Source: Curvularia sp. ZM96 (lineage: Eukaryota > Ascomycota > Dothideomycetes > Pleosporales > Pleosporaceae). Taken from it: 64,000 nt of DNA. Made by a program: the position numbers and the translations under genes. Location: positions 3,720,001-3,784,000 of the forward strand of contig JAJGBQ010000005.1 of assembly GCA_022457065.1 (NCBI GenBank), written 5' to 3'. Below are positions 1-11,247 of the stretch, one piece after another. The notes under the pieces were generated by a model, which ran no database searches, had not been told where the DNA came from, and saw only the letters and a program-made list of their open reading frames with translations. Position 1 is the first letter of the stretch. The number at the start of each line of letters is the position of its first letter.

Positions 1-3000
1 AAGAGCAAATTCGAGTCCAAGACCGCACCCATCAGCGTCACACCTGCGAAGAGCGACCATTATGATGTAGAGGAGATCAAGGAAGACAGCTTGTGGCTGG
101 CCAAGGAAGCGCAAATCTCAGAATATTCAGCCTTGCAGCTGGTTGTTCAGGAATGGCAAGGACGGCCAGCTGCGCAGCTTCTGAGTGGCTTGACAGAAGA
201 GGAGGCGCTCAGCGTGCAAGATGCAGCTGGAATTGCGAACCTGGGTGCCTCTACATTTGTACCCAACTCGTCCATCCTCGCAACACCCCTCGCTTCCAAA
301 ACCGCCCATCTGGACACCAAGAGCCAGCGCCGCCTGCAGATTCTCGACGTCTATCACTCAACGTGCGCCTCCATCATACGCATCAGCCAGTTGCTGGTCT
401 CGTGGGGTTGCGCATCCAACCTACGCAATCAGACCATTTATGGGACCGAATACCTCAGTATTGGTGCAGGATGGATTGAAGAGCTTGGTCAGACCATTGC
501 AGTAGCACAGGACGGGTCCTCGGGCGGCAAGGCGCTAGATGAGTGTCTCAAGGCCTTTTCAAAAAGATGCGATTCCCTGGACACTGGGTACACATGGGAT
601 GTGGATGAGTCGATACTAGAAGCCGCGTCCGAGAAATGGGTCGTTGCTCAAACCACCGAGGTGCTGCACATCCTCCATCTAGCGCTGGTGCACGCCGACC
701 TGGTTGCCAAAGATTTCCTCCCCGCGGCCACAATCGAGGATTGGCTCAAAGCATTCAGTTTCCGTGGCTTCTTTCGCGAGTTTCCCGCAGTCACCGTTCG
801 CCAGGAGCCTCTTATCCCAGTCATTCAACTCTTGACGTCGCTCATGTCCCTGACCATCTTGAAAGTTGATAGGATCATGGATGATCTCGAATCTGGCGAC
901 TGCAATACTTGGCATTCTTCGTCGTACATCCTAAACACCACCGTGGTAGAGACAATCACCACCATCTTTGGAGAGGCCAAGGTATTGGGTGCTAGCCCTG
1001 CCACGCCACCCATGTTTGCGTGGGCCATCATCACATGGAAGCTCACAAGCCGTGCCGGTTACGAGGAACAAGAGCGTGAGCGTCTTCTCGAATCATCAAA
1101 TGGCACTGGAAACCCAGAGTCTGAACCTTCGTCGCTCGAGGAGGCTGCTTCGGTGATCTCAAAACTCGAAAATCACGAACTTTTCGACGGCAAGATGCCC
1201 TATGAAGAGCTTGCTACTATCAGCTCAGCAGCAGGCGTTTTAGCCATCATCAATCAGCTTGTCGAAACCAGTCTCCCTGCATTCGGCACATCTATCGATC
1301 GAATATCTCAAGACAGGGTTCGGTTGCTGTTCCTCCACCTGGTTCGTGCTGCTGTTGGGAGTGACATTGTCGCATACAGTCCAGATCTCATTGTTACCAC
1401 ATACACTATTCTGGCTGGCGACAACACGTTCCGCAGGTGGGAGAATGGTCAGTCCGCACGCCATGCTGATCCAATTGTGGCATATTTCCTCGAGGATGAA
1501 TATGTGTTGAGGCCGATGTTGCTCAACGAAGCCCGCTTACGCTATCCCTACGAGATGACACCATTCCTAAAATTCTGTAGCGCGTTGACTCGCGGCGACA
1601 AGACGATGCAGAACGGCATGCCTTCATTTGTCGACAAGCTTGCAAACCACAATCGGTTGATGCAACGCCTTCCAGATGGATTCCGTGATTATCAACTGAC
1701 CCGCGAAGAGGAAAATGCCAACTGGGTTGAGCTTACAGCGGATCTTCCATTGTTTTATTCTGCAGGCTCATCAACCTTTGGCGGCCAGCGTCGCTTGATG
1801 GCCTCGGGCGCTTCAACACATTCAGACGGAACTTGCATCATCCCTGCTGGCACAGAGGGGATCATAGTTGACGATAACTCGCAGCCGTATATAGCAGTCT
1901 GGCATCACCAGCATTCGACCTTGTCATACCTTGTGGAACTTCTCTCGACATATCCTGTCGGAAGCAGCAAAGTCGAGACTGCCACCCAGCAGCCCGCGTC
2001 TCGTGAGAGCGTTGTCGAAATCATTGGACTTTTCGCTGACCTCCTTCACTCATCCTTGCATGCTTCTGAGGGCATCTGCTCACCCGAGCTTCTAGAGGCA
2101 CTTGGCATCAGTTCTGAGGGCAGTCGGGATACTGTCAATATTGTGCTTGCAATCTTTGAAGAAGAGCTTCTGCATCTTTGTCAGGAACCAAGCAATGAGG
2201 CCTCTTTGGAACTCCTGGTCAACTGCACCCACTTCTTGGAAGCTTTGGTCGTTGTTTCTCCACAGAGAGTGTGGCCATGGCTCGCCAGGAGCAGGCTGTT
2301 GGAGGGCGATGGCAATGGCAGCTTGGCAACTATTCTGATTGGCACTGAGATGGTTCTTGGACGATACGACTTCCTTCTTGGCTGCATTCGACTTTATAGC
2401 GGGCTTGTCAAGGATGCTGTCGACCGATCCGTATCCCGCAAAGTCCCCACAAAAGCACTCAGTCGGCTCAACGCATCGGCTCCTGCCGAAAGCGGTACTT
2501 CAGACAAGATCATGAGCACAATTCTTTTCACCTTCGGTCGAACGCTTGCCAGCATATATGAGAACTCGCTTAGCTGGAAATACTCACAACCGGACCACCG
2601 CCCCGAGATCAACACTGCCATTTGTGAAGTTTTCACCACAATACTGAGCCTCGCGTACAGCGTAGATGATGCGCCAAAGCTGTCCACTAAGCTCACAAAA
2701 GCGATTGCGCCCATTGCCGAGTACCTCACCCAACTATACCTGGCTGGTTCTGACTCTAGCCTACCCACAAACCCGTTGATGACATCTTTGATCATCGGAG
2801 TCAGTCCCAACGATAACACATTGCTCACGACTTCAGGAGCACTATGGACGCAACAGACCCAAAGCACCCTGGCTTTTGCTGACCTCCTAGTCCGAATCGC
2901 CATGCTACTCAACAAACCTTGGACTCACCTGGAGCAACAGCTCTTCAAAGCTACACCATTGCTAGCCCGACTCTACGCCACGAGCGACAAATGGAAATCC

Positions 3001-5454
3001 CAGGTCGTGCTGTTGTTGGAGGCTTTGGTCCGTGGCGCGGTCCGCCTTACGACCCAAGAAGAGCCAGAAGTGGCCGATATGGATGCTAACCAGGCTGCCC
3101 GCAAAAAAACTGAGCAGCAAGAACCGCCCTCGCTGCTCGGCCATCTGGGACCCCGTACTGCGAAGAACTTTCTCAGTGTGCTTTCCCAACTAGATGAGCC
3201 ACTGAAGATTGTGGATGTCCAAAGAAATGTGTGGAACTTGCTTTCGGCTGTTGTAACATGCAAGCAGCAGTGGTTCTCTCTGTACCTGCTTACCGGAAAC
3301 ACCCCACGAGAAACCATTCGAAGCAAAGCAAATGTAGCGCCGGACTCGAGAAACAAAGCCCTACTCACGCGTGCTTTCGATGCGCTGTGCAGCATGACTC
3401 TCCCGGAGAAGGAACCCGTTGGCATCTCATGGCCACTGTTTACGGCCATGCTCGAGTTTGTTTCTTCAGCACAAAACAACTGGTCTTGGGCAATGGGCGA
3501 TTTACGACAGCGTAAAGATCTCATTCAAAAACTATTGATGTTTCTGAAATGGATGACAAAGCAGTCCAAACAACCACGCATGAGCAGCAATGAAGAGACG
3601 CTGGAGCGGTCGTTCCAAAACAAATTCGCATCTCTGGCCTGTGAGGTCATTGCTATGTACCTTCACAACTCCCGGCAAGTTGGTGATATCACCGTACTGA
3701 AGGACGTTGTCCCCAGTTTGACATACTTGGAAGATACTGCCTTGGACCTGCCATCTTACAGTACATCGTTACATGGATACTTGAAGCAAAACCTGGAGAA
3801 GCAGTACCCTGGTGTCTCTTTGGCCAATCTCAAGCGGACCACTTTGTATCCTGAAACCTTTGGACGAGCATTCTTCTATGACATTGACCTCGCTCAGCAA
3901 CTCCTGAGTTTCAACAGCAAGTGGGCTGGTCCCAGGGAGGGCACCGGTTTCGCATCTGAAGTTGAAAAGGCCAACTACAACCTAGGACTTGTGGAGTCTC
4001 AGGTCTTGTTACTCCACGGCTGGAAGCTATTGACTCTGGAGCTTAGCCAGGTTGTGTCCAAGGACGAACGACTTGTCAAGGTCCTTATCGGTGTAGTCCA
4101 CAAGTGCATGACTGCCAATACACAGTCAAACCTCCCAGAAGCATTGTTCGGTCAGCTCATGGTCGTGCGAGCAGACCTGGCGTTTGCTCTGTTGAAGAAG
4201 CTTGTAGAGGCCAATGTCCGAACCACAGAGGCCCGCCAATTACTTACACCAATATGGAGCGCCATTCGTGCCTCGACTCCGGATTTCGACAATGTCTTCT
4301 CTAGTGACTCGGTTCATTATTACCGGTCTCTGCTCCGCATCCTCTATCTCGCTCTTCATTTCCATCTCATCGAGGATAGCGACCAGTCTGAGGATGCCTC
4401 ATTTCGCTCGAGCTTCCGTGGCACTATGCCGAGCAGCCACAACAGTTACACGGAACCCATTTCTACACAGCTCCTTGAAATCCTAACCGATACGGTAGCC
4501 AAAGGTTTCCGCAGTTTGGCCACACAGCTGCATGCCGAACCCTTGTCCGTCTCACCATCCGATTTTGCCCTCCTCACCGCGCTGCTACAACGCATCATTG
4601 CGATACCAGAGATGTCCAAGTGGCAACAACAAGCAGCGCTCCTCTTTGCGAACAACAACACTGTACGCTACGCCACCAGTCTATTCTCGTGGGCTGATCG
4701 CCTCGCAATATCACACAACGGTGTAGACGATCCGATCTACGGCGAGCTAAGCATACTCTTCCTGCTGTCGCTTTCCAGCATACAAGCCCTCGCTGAGACC
4801 ATGGCTGTCGAGGGCATCCTCAGCCAACTCAACACAGCAAACATTATGAACTACTACCGTCGCGTCAACGGTACCGGTCCATTCGACAATCCAAGCCGCA
4901 TGTACTCTGTCTGGACTAAGGGCATCCTTCCCCTCTGCCTCAACCTCCTGTTATCCGTCGGGCCCCCTATTGCTGCGGAAATTTCCTCCTTCCTCAATCA
5001 ATTCCCTGAACAACTCGCCCGCTCCGTATCAAGCATCAATTCATCGAGCTCATCGTCTCGCTTTTCGGCTGCTACAAACAAGATCACACTCTCTGTAGCC
5101 TCTGAGATACACAGTCTCGCACTCATCGCCGCTATTCTGGAGAACGTGCGCAAGCAAGGTCCTAAGCTGGGTATTCAAGCTAATGAAGTGGCGCTTCTGG
5201 AGTGGGAAAAGGATGCTGTCAAAGAGGATGTGGAAAGTTGGCTATCCCGGAAGAGCGCACTGAGAGAGCGTGTGGTTGCGGTTGATGAGAAGGAGCTGGA
5301 GATGCTGAATCGTGTTAGAGGCAAGGGAGAGGACGCGCTGAGCGACTTGGAGGAAAGGGTTGTGGCGGAGCTCGAAAGCGCAAAAACATGTTTGCTCGGA
5401 GGCACAAATGGCGGCAGTGGTGGAAGTAGTAATGGGGACAGTACGAGGAAGTAA
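1..5454 (+). CDS. NUP188: Nucleoporin NUP188, 3' part (5' end outside window)
   Basis: This is a scaffold nucleoporin of the inner ring of the nuclear pore complex, where NUP188 binds NIC96 and helps form the transport channel. The frame is open from base 1 without an initiator, so the N-terminus lies upstream of the window; about 1,817 residues are present and the gene stops with TAA at 5452-5454. The visible part is an all-helical solenoid rich in Leu and Ala. Near nt 1770-1960 a beta-type insert (IPAGTEGIIVDD, then AVWHHQHSTLSYLVELL) matches the SH3-like domain that is inserted in the NUP188 solenoid and separates it from NUP192. The C-terminal helices (about nt 5190-5390) are charged and end in a short Gly/Ser tail. 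No intron is needed in this segment. The fold could be confused with NUP192, but the SH3-like insert favours NUP188. Confidence 0.88.
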   Translation, partial: KSKFESKTAPISVTPAKSDHYDVEEIKEDSLWLAKEAQISEYSALQLVVQEWQGRPAAQLLSGLTEEEALSVQDAAGIANLGASTFVPNSSILATPLASKTAHLDTKSQRRLQILDVYHSTCASIIRISQLLVSWGCASNLRNQTIYGTEYLSIGAGWIEELGQTIAVAQDGSSGGKALDECLKAFSKRCDSLDTGYTWDVDESILEAASEKWVVAQTTEVLHILHLALVHADLVAKDFLPAATIEDWLKAFSFRGFFREFPAVTVRQEPLIPVIQLLTSLMSLTILKVDRIMDDLESGDCNTWHSSSYILNTTVVETITTIFGEAKVLGASPATPPMFAWAIITWKLTSRAGYEEQERERLLESSNGTGNPESEPSSLEEAASVISKLENHELFDGKMPYEELATISSAAGVLAIINQLVETSLPAFGTSIDRISQDRVRLLFLHLVRAAVGSDIVAYSPDLIVTTYTILAGDNTFRRWENGQSARHADPIVAYFLEDEYVLRPMLLNEARLRYPYEMTPFLKFCSALTRGDKTMQNGMPSFVDKLANHNRLMQRLPDGFRDYQLTREEENANWVELTADLPLFYSAGSSTFGGQRRLMASGASTHSDGTCIIPAGTEGIIVDDNSQPYIAVWHHQHSTLSYLVELLSTYPVGSSKVETATQQPASRESVVEIIGLFADLLHSSLHASEGICSPELLEALGISSEGSRDTVNIVLAIFEEELLHLCQEPSNEASLELLVNCTHFLEALVVVSPQRVWPWLARSRLLEGDGNGSLATILIGTEMVLGRYDFLLGCIRLYSGLVKDAVDRSVSRKVPTKALSRLNASAPAESGTSDKIMSTILFTFGRTLASIYENSLSWKYSQPDHRPEINTAICEVFTTILSLAYSVDDAPKLSTKLTKAIAPIAEYLTQLYLAGSDSSLPTNPLMTSLIIGVSPNDNTLLTTSGALWTQQTQSTLAFADLLVRIAMLLNKPWTHLEQQLFKATPLLARLYATSDKWKSQVVLLLEALVRGAVRLTTQEEPEVADMDANQAARKKTEQQEPPSLLGHLGPRTAKNFLSVLSQLDEPLKIVDVQRNVWNLLSAVVTCKQQWFSLYLLTGNTPRETIRSKANVAPDSRNKALLTRAFDALCSMTLPEKEPVGISWPLFTAMLEFVSSAQNNWSWAMGDLRQRKDLIQKLLMFLKWMTKQSKQPRMSSNEETLERSFQNKFASLACEVIAMYLHNSRQVGDITVLKDVVPSLTYLEDTALDLPSYSTSLHGYLKQNLEKQYPGVSLANLKRTTLYPETFGRAFFYDIDLAQQLLSFNSKWAGPREGTGFASEVEKANYNLGLVESQVLLLHGWKLLTLELSQVVSKDERLVKVLIGVVHKCMTANTQSNLPEALFGQLMVVRADLAFALLKKLVEANVRTTEARQLLTPIWSAIRASTPDFDNVFSSDSVHYYRSLLRILYLALHFHLIEDSDQSEDASFRSSFRGTMPSSHNSYTEPISTQLLEILTDTVAKGFRSLATQLHAEPLSVSPSDFALLTALLQRIIAIPEMSKWQQQAALLFANNNTVRYATSLFSWADRLAISHNGVDDPIYGELSILFLLSLSSIQALAETMAVEGILSQLNTANIMNYYRRVNGTGPFDNPSRMYSVWTKGILPLCLNLLLSVGPPIAAEISSFLNQFPEQLARSVSSINSSSSSSRFSAATNKITLSVASEIHSLALIAAILENVRKQGPKLGIQANEVALLEWEKDAVKEDVESWLSRKSALRERVVAVDEKELEMLNRVRGKGEDALSDLEERVVAELESAKTCLLGGTNGGSGGSSNGDSTRK

Positions 5455-6207
5455 AAGGGAGCTGAGAAAGATGGTTGCGTAATGGTTTCTTTTCTTAGAA
5501 TAGGATATGAGAGATGCGGATTTAGGCACTTTTCCTTTTCTTTTCTTCTTGGTAGAAAAGAAGCAACGATGATGATTATTTTTTCGAGGGTTCATGCCTT
5601 TCTCTCTTTCTCCGAGTCCGATGCTACGGAGCAGGGTGCATAACTCTGCGCATTGCATAACACGAGAGCTTCAGTGAGTTGAGAATATACAAGTCGCATC
5701 AGGGATTACCCAACAAGGATGCTTGGTGAGAAGCCGGGATTACGTCACATGCCAAGTCCCACCCCGCCGGGTCAAAGGTTTGTGATGCTGAGGAGAATGC
5801 TAATTCAGCATGTTGCAGGCACATATGTAGATGTCATAACGGGGCACCAATTGCGAAGGGCTGGCCGCGGGTGTTTGTCCGTTCCCGCTCCGTTAGTGAC
5901 GTGAGTACGCGGCTCCGAGGGGGCTGGGCGGGTTCAACATAGCCTGGCAGGGCATTTAACTTCCTAGCCTGTCCACAACAGAGCAAGCTTGCGACGGGCT
6001 CGAATTGATCGGTGTGCAGTATTTCTTGCCTCCCAGCTGACTGTATCTTGGCTCTCTACTGTCAGCCTCGGCCTGCGCAAGAAGCGAGGCTCACCCCCAA
6101 AAGCGCATCTCTTCCGTAGCTTCCGCAGCTGCTTCTCCAGCTCCACCGCGGCATCCCGAAGCTATCGATTCTTTCTCGCTACCAACCCACCCCACCACAT
6201 ATCCGAC
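5455..6207. other. Intergenic: NUP188 3' region and syntaxin promoter/leader
   Basis: No gene was found here. The left part is the NUP188 3' flank, with a T-rich stretch near 5530-5590. The right part (about 5985-6207) is pyrimidine-rich and leads directly to the syntaxin ATG, as is typical for a fungal 5' leader. A long open frame runs through the leader into the syntaxin first exon, but its upstream part has no recognisable protein character. Confidence 0.6.
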
Positions 6208-7419
6208 ATGTCGCAGAACTATCAACAGTATAGCGGAAACCCCTATGGCCAGACCGAAGGGGGATATGGTGCGCAAGCAAATCCGTACGGTGGTGGTGAT
6301 GGCTATGGCTCGTCCAACCCGTATGGTGGAAGTGTAAGCAGTCGCATTCTCAACATGACATCACGAGACTGATGCGACAGTACAGTATGACCAGCCGCAG
6401 CAACCGCTCAATCCTCCAGCACCCCTCCAGCGCCATGGCGAGTCAAATTACTCGCAGCCATCGCAATACTCGCAAGCTGGTGCCTTGAGCCCATCCAATA
6501 CGAATGCGCCAAACGTCCCTCATACAGACGTGCCCATGAGCAGCTTGCCTGCGCAGGGCAACACCATGGAGGCGCCTGGAGCCCAGCCTTTGAGCCGAGA
6601 TGATTTCTTTGCGCGCATCGAAGGCGCAAAAGAGCGAATCGGACAGCTAACCTCAGATATCCAAGCCATTGCCAACATCCACCAGCGCCTGCTGTCTTCG
6701 CCTGACAACCGTTCTAGCGCCGAACTCGAGGCAATTGTAACCAACACGCAAATCAGGAACACACAAATCAAGGACGAGATCAAGTTTCTAGAGAGGGATG
6801 CCGCACGCGATCCTAATGATAAGACAAAGAGGTCTCAGGTTGAGGCGCTCAAGAGGACGTTCAAGAGCCAGCTCGAGGATTTCCAGAAGGAGGAAGCTGA
6901 TTATTCCAAGAGGTACCGCGAAGCTATTGGAAGGCAGTACCGCATCATCAACCCCGACGCTACAGATGCCGAGGTTGAAGAAGTGGCCAATGCCGACTTG
7001 GGCGACGAGGGCATCTTTACCCAGGCTGTAAGTGAACTGAGTTGCATGGAAGGAAACCGTATCTAACATACGCTTAGCTCAAATCCAACCGCAGTGGTCA
7101 AGCGGCCAGTGTTCTCGGCGCAGTACGTGCGCGCCACAATGACATTCAGCGCATCGAAAAGACCATGAGCGAGCTTGCTTTGCTGTTTACGCAGCTCAAC
7201 GAGCAAGTCATGTACCAAGAACCGCAAATCACACAAGCAGAGGAGCAGACTGTGCGAGTCAAAGACGATACTGAGAACGCAAACAAGCAGCTGGACGAGG
7301 GCATCAAGTCGGCGAGGCGGGCAAGAAGACTCAAATGGTGGATCTTGTTGACCGTCATCGCTATTCTATGCGTGATTGCTCTGGTCCTTGGATTATACTT
7401 TGGACTCAAGAAGAATTAG
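6208..7419 (+). CDS. SSO1: Plasma-membrane syntaxin (t-SNARE, SSO1/SSO2 type)
   Basis: This Qa-SNARE acts in fusion of secretory vesicles with the plasma membrane. I read three exons, 6208-6333, 6386-7027 and 7078-7419, with introns of 52 and 50 bp (GTAAGC..ACAG and GTAAGT..TTAG), all in phase 0, giving 369 residues. The N-terminus is a low-complexity Gln/Tyr/Gly/Asn segment, followed by a helical Habc-type domain (about residues 115-245). The SNARE motif covers about 265-335, with the ionic zero-layer Gln at Q303 (in NEQVMYQEPQ). A single C-terminal membrane anchor follows, with a short KKN end. The SNARE-plus-tail-anchor order identifies a syntaxin. Assignment to the SSO/PSY1 plasma-membrane branch rather than an endosomal one rests on overall resemblance. 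The long Gln/Gly-rich N-terminus is unusual compared with yeast Sso1. Confidence 0.88.
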
Positions 7420-9152
7420 ATGGATACGGCTAAGGGCAACGAAAGTTCATGGTTGCCATATATAAAATACGGCTACGACACGAGGAGACGAGAGCATGAG
7501 ACGTATGGAATATGGTAATGACCCCTCATGTTTATGGTAGCCCATCTTCTTTTTCCTACGGGTAATCGTATGGGGCTGCATGATTTGGTAGCAACATGTG
7601 CATCCAGTACATATAAGGCGGAAGCAACTAATAGTTATGTGTAGTAAGAACCGAAATAGTCTAATGTTATTGTCGATAGAATAGGCTGCAGATATTGTTA
7701 TTGCATACGAATACTCTTGTGAAGAATACGGAGCCGTAAAATATATATTTGAGAGAAGATGGCCGACGAGTTCTTATTTTTGTCGATTGGTCGATCGCAT
7801 CAATCAAGACAATATTTGACTATGCCGTTTGAGACTTGTCTTGGTGTTCTATCTTTGCCTCGTTTTGGCCTTAGTCTTTTCTATTTATTCCTCCTTTTGC
7901 CACAATCGCACACGAGCTGGTGCTGAACCTAGCATGAGTAATTCGTATGCGGCTGCCCGAAAAGATCATCCCTAGACGAGATGCAGAATCGATAGCGTCG
8001 TGTAAACATCGATTTTGATTCAATTGACTAGTCGAAAACTTGCAAGCAGCTTTTTTCGTTCCGTAAAGAAGATAAATCGAAGTCTTACAGTCGGCAAGCG
8101 ATGCAGCTCTAGCTACATACTGACTAGCTTACCAGAGCAAGGTGCTTCTAGACGTCGGGTGTGCAACCAGGTACATACTTCGTTGGGCCATCTGATTCCA
8201 CATTCCGTGATCGTACCTGTAGCCGCCTTAGCTAGGGTGCGGCTCTCAGCCCACCATTAGAGCTGATGATGCAATGCCGATACGACGAGCCAATCAAAGC
8301 CTCTTGATCCCACAAAAGGGAACGGTCAAGCGGAGTGGCACTTGAGATGGCCCGAAACCAGTGTTAGAGGTTCCAGGCCGAAACCAAGGCCGGTGTTTTG
8401 CACATTTCCAGGCAAAACTTGCAGGCGGCCATTGAGCCACACGCAGTCGCAGTCACAGCCCAGTCGCGAGATGCATGCAAGTATGCGACAATGGCATCAC
8501 TTCGACATGGGAGAGTGTCCGGGTTGTCCAAAGCTAATCTCGGTCCTGTGTCCGCGTGTGGGTCCGCGGGGAGTGACGAATTCCAAGCACCCAACGTAAT
8601 TCGGATCGCCGTTGAGAAAGTGGGGAGCAGAGAGTGAAAACAGAGACTGATTGACAGCAAACGCGTGTCTCAGCTGGAGGCGGGTGGCTCGTCTCCGTAT
8701 GCATGACAGATAGTCGATCCAAGCCTCGCCGCCATGGCCGCCCGGTCCCCAGTCTCGCGCTTGTGTGGCCTTGGTTGAGCTTACTTCAGGGGTTGGCGCC
8801 TTCGCGACATGTGATCAGCCGTCGCCACAGCCAATCAGCGCCGCCAGCGGCATCCCGCTAAAATTGGACGCGTCGCCTTTGGCTATGGGCCCGTTGTTCC
8901 ATGTATTAATCTTGTTTCCGATTGCCCTGCCCTCTTTTCCCCTTGATAACCCGCCTTCGCTCACGACACAGTGTTTGTTGCTTCTTCCGTTACACTTTTT
9001 GCTTCTTCATCTAATCCAATCGCAACTTCTCACACTCGTTTCAACGGGAGTTGCTGCTTGCTTCCCTACTACTCTTTCTTCTCCGCACTCGTTTGCTTCT
9101 ATCGACTACACTGCGATCCATAATCACCACCAACACTTTCCAATCTCCCATC
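7420..9152. other. Intergenic: 3' flank of syntaxin, promoter of GH72 gene
   Basis: No gene is supported. The first half is moderately AT-rich. The second half carries several short frames on both strands without family resemblance. From about 8930 to 9152 the plus strand becomes strongly pyrimidine-rich (long C/T runs near 8985-9060 and 9066-9100). This is the expected leader of the highly expressed GH72 gene that starts at 9153. Confidence 0.6.
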
Positions 9153-10620
9153 ATGAAGGGCTTTGTCATTGCAGTCGCTCTTGCGGCCACCGCCGTCGCC
9201 ACGCCGACCGTTGAGAAGCGCCAATCCAAGATCACTCCAGTGACCGTCAAGGGAAACGGTAGGTGGCTCGCCATCAATGGGCTCAATGCTGCAGTTACTA
9301 ATTGTTTCTAGCTTTCTGGGCCGGCAACGAGCGTTTCTACATTCGTGGTGTTGACTACCAGCCTGGTGGCGCTTCTGACGCCAAGGACCCCATTGCCGAC
9401 GAGGAGGGTTGCAAGCGCGATATCTCCAAGTTCAAGGAGCTTGGCATCAACACTGTCCGTGTCTACACTGTGGACAACAGTGCTAACCACGACACATGCA
9501 TGGGCCTCCTCGCTGACGCTGGCATCTACCTGGCTCTCGATGTCAACACGCCCAAGTACTCGATCAACCGTGCCAACCCACAGAAGTCGTACAACAAGGT
9601 CTACTTGCAGAGCTTGTTCGCTACCGTCGAGATGTTCGCCAAGTACGACAACACTCTGTTGTTCTTCTCGGGTAACGAGGTCATCAACGATGACAAGACC
9701 ACCAACTGCGCTCCTTATGTCAAGGCTGTCACTCGTGACCTCAAGTCGTACATGAACGCTCGTGGTCTCCGCAAGGTTCCTGTCGGTTACTCCGCTGCTG
9801 ACGTCGAGTCCAACCGCTACGAGATGGCCGACTACATGAACTGTGGTGACGATGCCGTCCGCAGCGACTTCTTCGGTTTCAACGACTACTCATGGTGCGA
9901 CCCCTCTTCTTACGAGACCTCTGGCTGGAACGTCAAGGTTCAGAAGTTCTCCAACTACAGCATCCCTATTTTGTAAGTCTTTGGCGTCTGAAAACGTTAC
10001 ATAGTACTGTTCTAACCCTTGACAGCCTGTCCGAGTACGGTTGCAACACCAACACCCGCAAGTTTGAGGAAGTCAAGGCTCTCTACGACCCGAAGATGAC
10101 CAAGAGCTACAGCGGTGGTTTGGTTTACGAATACTCTCAGGAAGACTCCAACTATGGTCTTGTCGAGATCAACGATGGTAGCGTCAAGGAGCTCGCTGAC
10201 TTCACCGCTCTCAAGAGCGCTTTCGCTGGTACTCCCAACCCTAAGGGCGATGGTGGTTACATCTCCAACGGCCAGGCTTCCCAGTGCCCTTCCCAGTCCA
10301 AGACCTGGGATGTCACCCTTAAGAGCAACGAGCTTCCCTCTCTTCCCGACGGTGCCAAGGAGTTCTTCGACAAGGGCGCTGGCTCTGGCCCTGGTCTCAA
10401 GGGTGATGGTTCCCAGGACGCTGGTTCTTCCGACGAGAACATCGGCGATGCTAGCAACGGTGCCGTTACCTCTGGTGGCAAGACTCCCACTTCCACTGGC
10501 ACCCCTGCCGCCAAGGGCGCTGCTGCCTCCGTCCGCCCCATGAGCTTCAGCTTCGCTCCTCTGGTTTGCGGTGCCGTTGTTCTCGCCTCCTCGCTTTTCG
10601 GTGGCGCTCTTATCTTGTAA
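9153..10620 (+). CDS. GEL1: GPI-anchored 1,3-beta-glucanosyltransferase (GH72)
   Basis: The enzyme cuts internal beta-1,3-glucan bonds and transfers the new reducing end to another chain, lengthening glucan in the cell wall. Exons are 9153-9258, 9312-9972 and 10026-10620 (two introns of 53 bp), giving 453 residues. A signal peptide (MKGFVIAVALAATAVATP) is followed by a KR site. The catalytic domain begins with AFWAGNERFYIRGVDYQPGG. The acid/base Glu is E158 (in SGNEVIND) and the nucleophile is E259 (in FLSEYGC), close to the E161/E262 pair of yeast Gas1; the codon context of the nucleophile is restored only by removing intron 2. The C-terminus is a Ser/Thr/Gly/Ala linker and a hydrophobic tail (about 430-453), a GPI-attachment signal. 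No cysteine-rich CBM43 (X8) module is present, so it is of the Gel1 rather than the Gas1/Gel4 layout. Confidence 0.95.
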
Positions 10621-11247
10621 GAGGGGTTATCATATTTGGAACTCAATGTGCTGTAAACCTCTATTTCTCTCCCAATCTCCACCATCTGAGACCATCTCCT
10701 GCAAGATGAGTCTCAGACCAATGTAATGCAACGACCCAGTGCGGGCAACGTTTCCATGTGGGATTTAGACTTGCAATTGTTATATTTTTTTTTTCTTATA
10801 TTGCTTCTGACCTAGCATCTTTTGGTTTCCTAAAATAAATCGGGAGTTTGATTAGCGAACATTGAATCTCTTCTTGATGTCACTATTCGCCTTTCTCTTT
10901 GTTTCCTAATTTGTATACATCGGAGTCATGTTAAATCAAAACCAAAAAATACAAATACAAAAGTGTAAAAAAGATTAAGTTACCAGTCCAGCTTCTGCAT
11001 TGATGAAGACGAGAAGAGTTTATACACAAGTAGCATGTGGGTTTTGTGTAAATGAATGCTGACAGGTTACCCGTGCCTGAAAGATGGCATGATAGTGAAA
11101 TAGGTGAGACGCTGACAGCGCCAGAGAGAAGATAGTGTACCCAAGGTATCCTGGCATCAATACCTAACACATCTTACATTTCACAAAGTACGGTAGGTTA
11201 CAACGTATTCATGACTGAAAGCTCTAATCCGTAGCATTTGTGTCTAT
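10621..11247. other. Convergent intergenic region
   Basis: This lies between the 3' ends of the GH72 gene (+) and the golgin gene (-). It is AT-rich, with a T tract at about 10782-10796 and an A-rich stretch near 10940-10975, consistent with 3' untranslated regions and polyadenylation signals of both genes. No coding frame is supported. Confidence 0.6.

Noticed and set aside
2394..3524. Two antisense open frames (173 and 183 codons) within NUP188
   Set aside because: Shadows of a continuous 1,817-codon sense frame with clear NUP188 features.
8765..9214. Open frame running through the leader of the GH72 gene
   Set aside because: Its composition (Leu, Pro, Ser from C/T runs) simply follows the pyrimidine bias of the leader, and it overlaps the real first exon in another frame.
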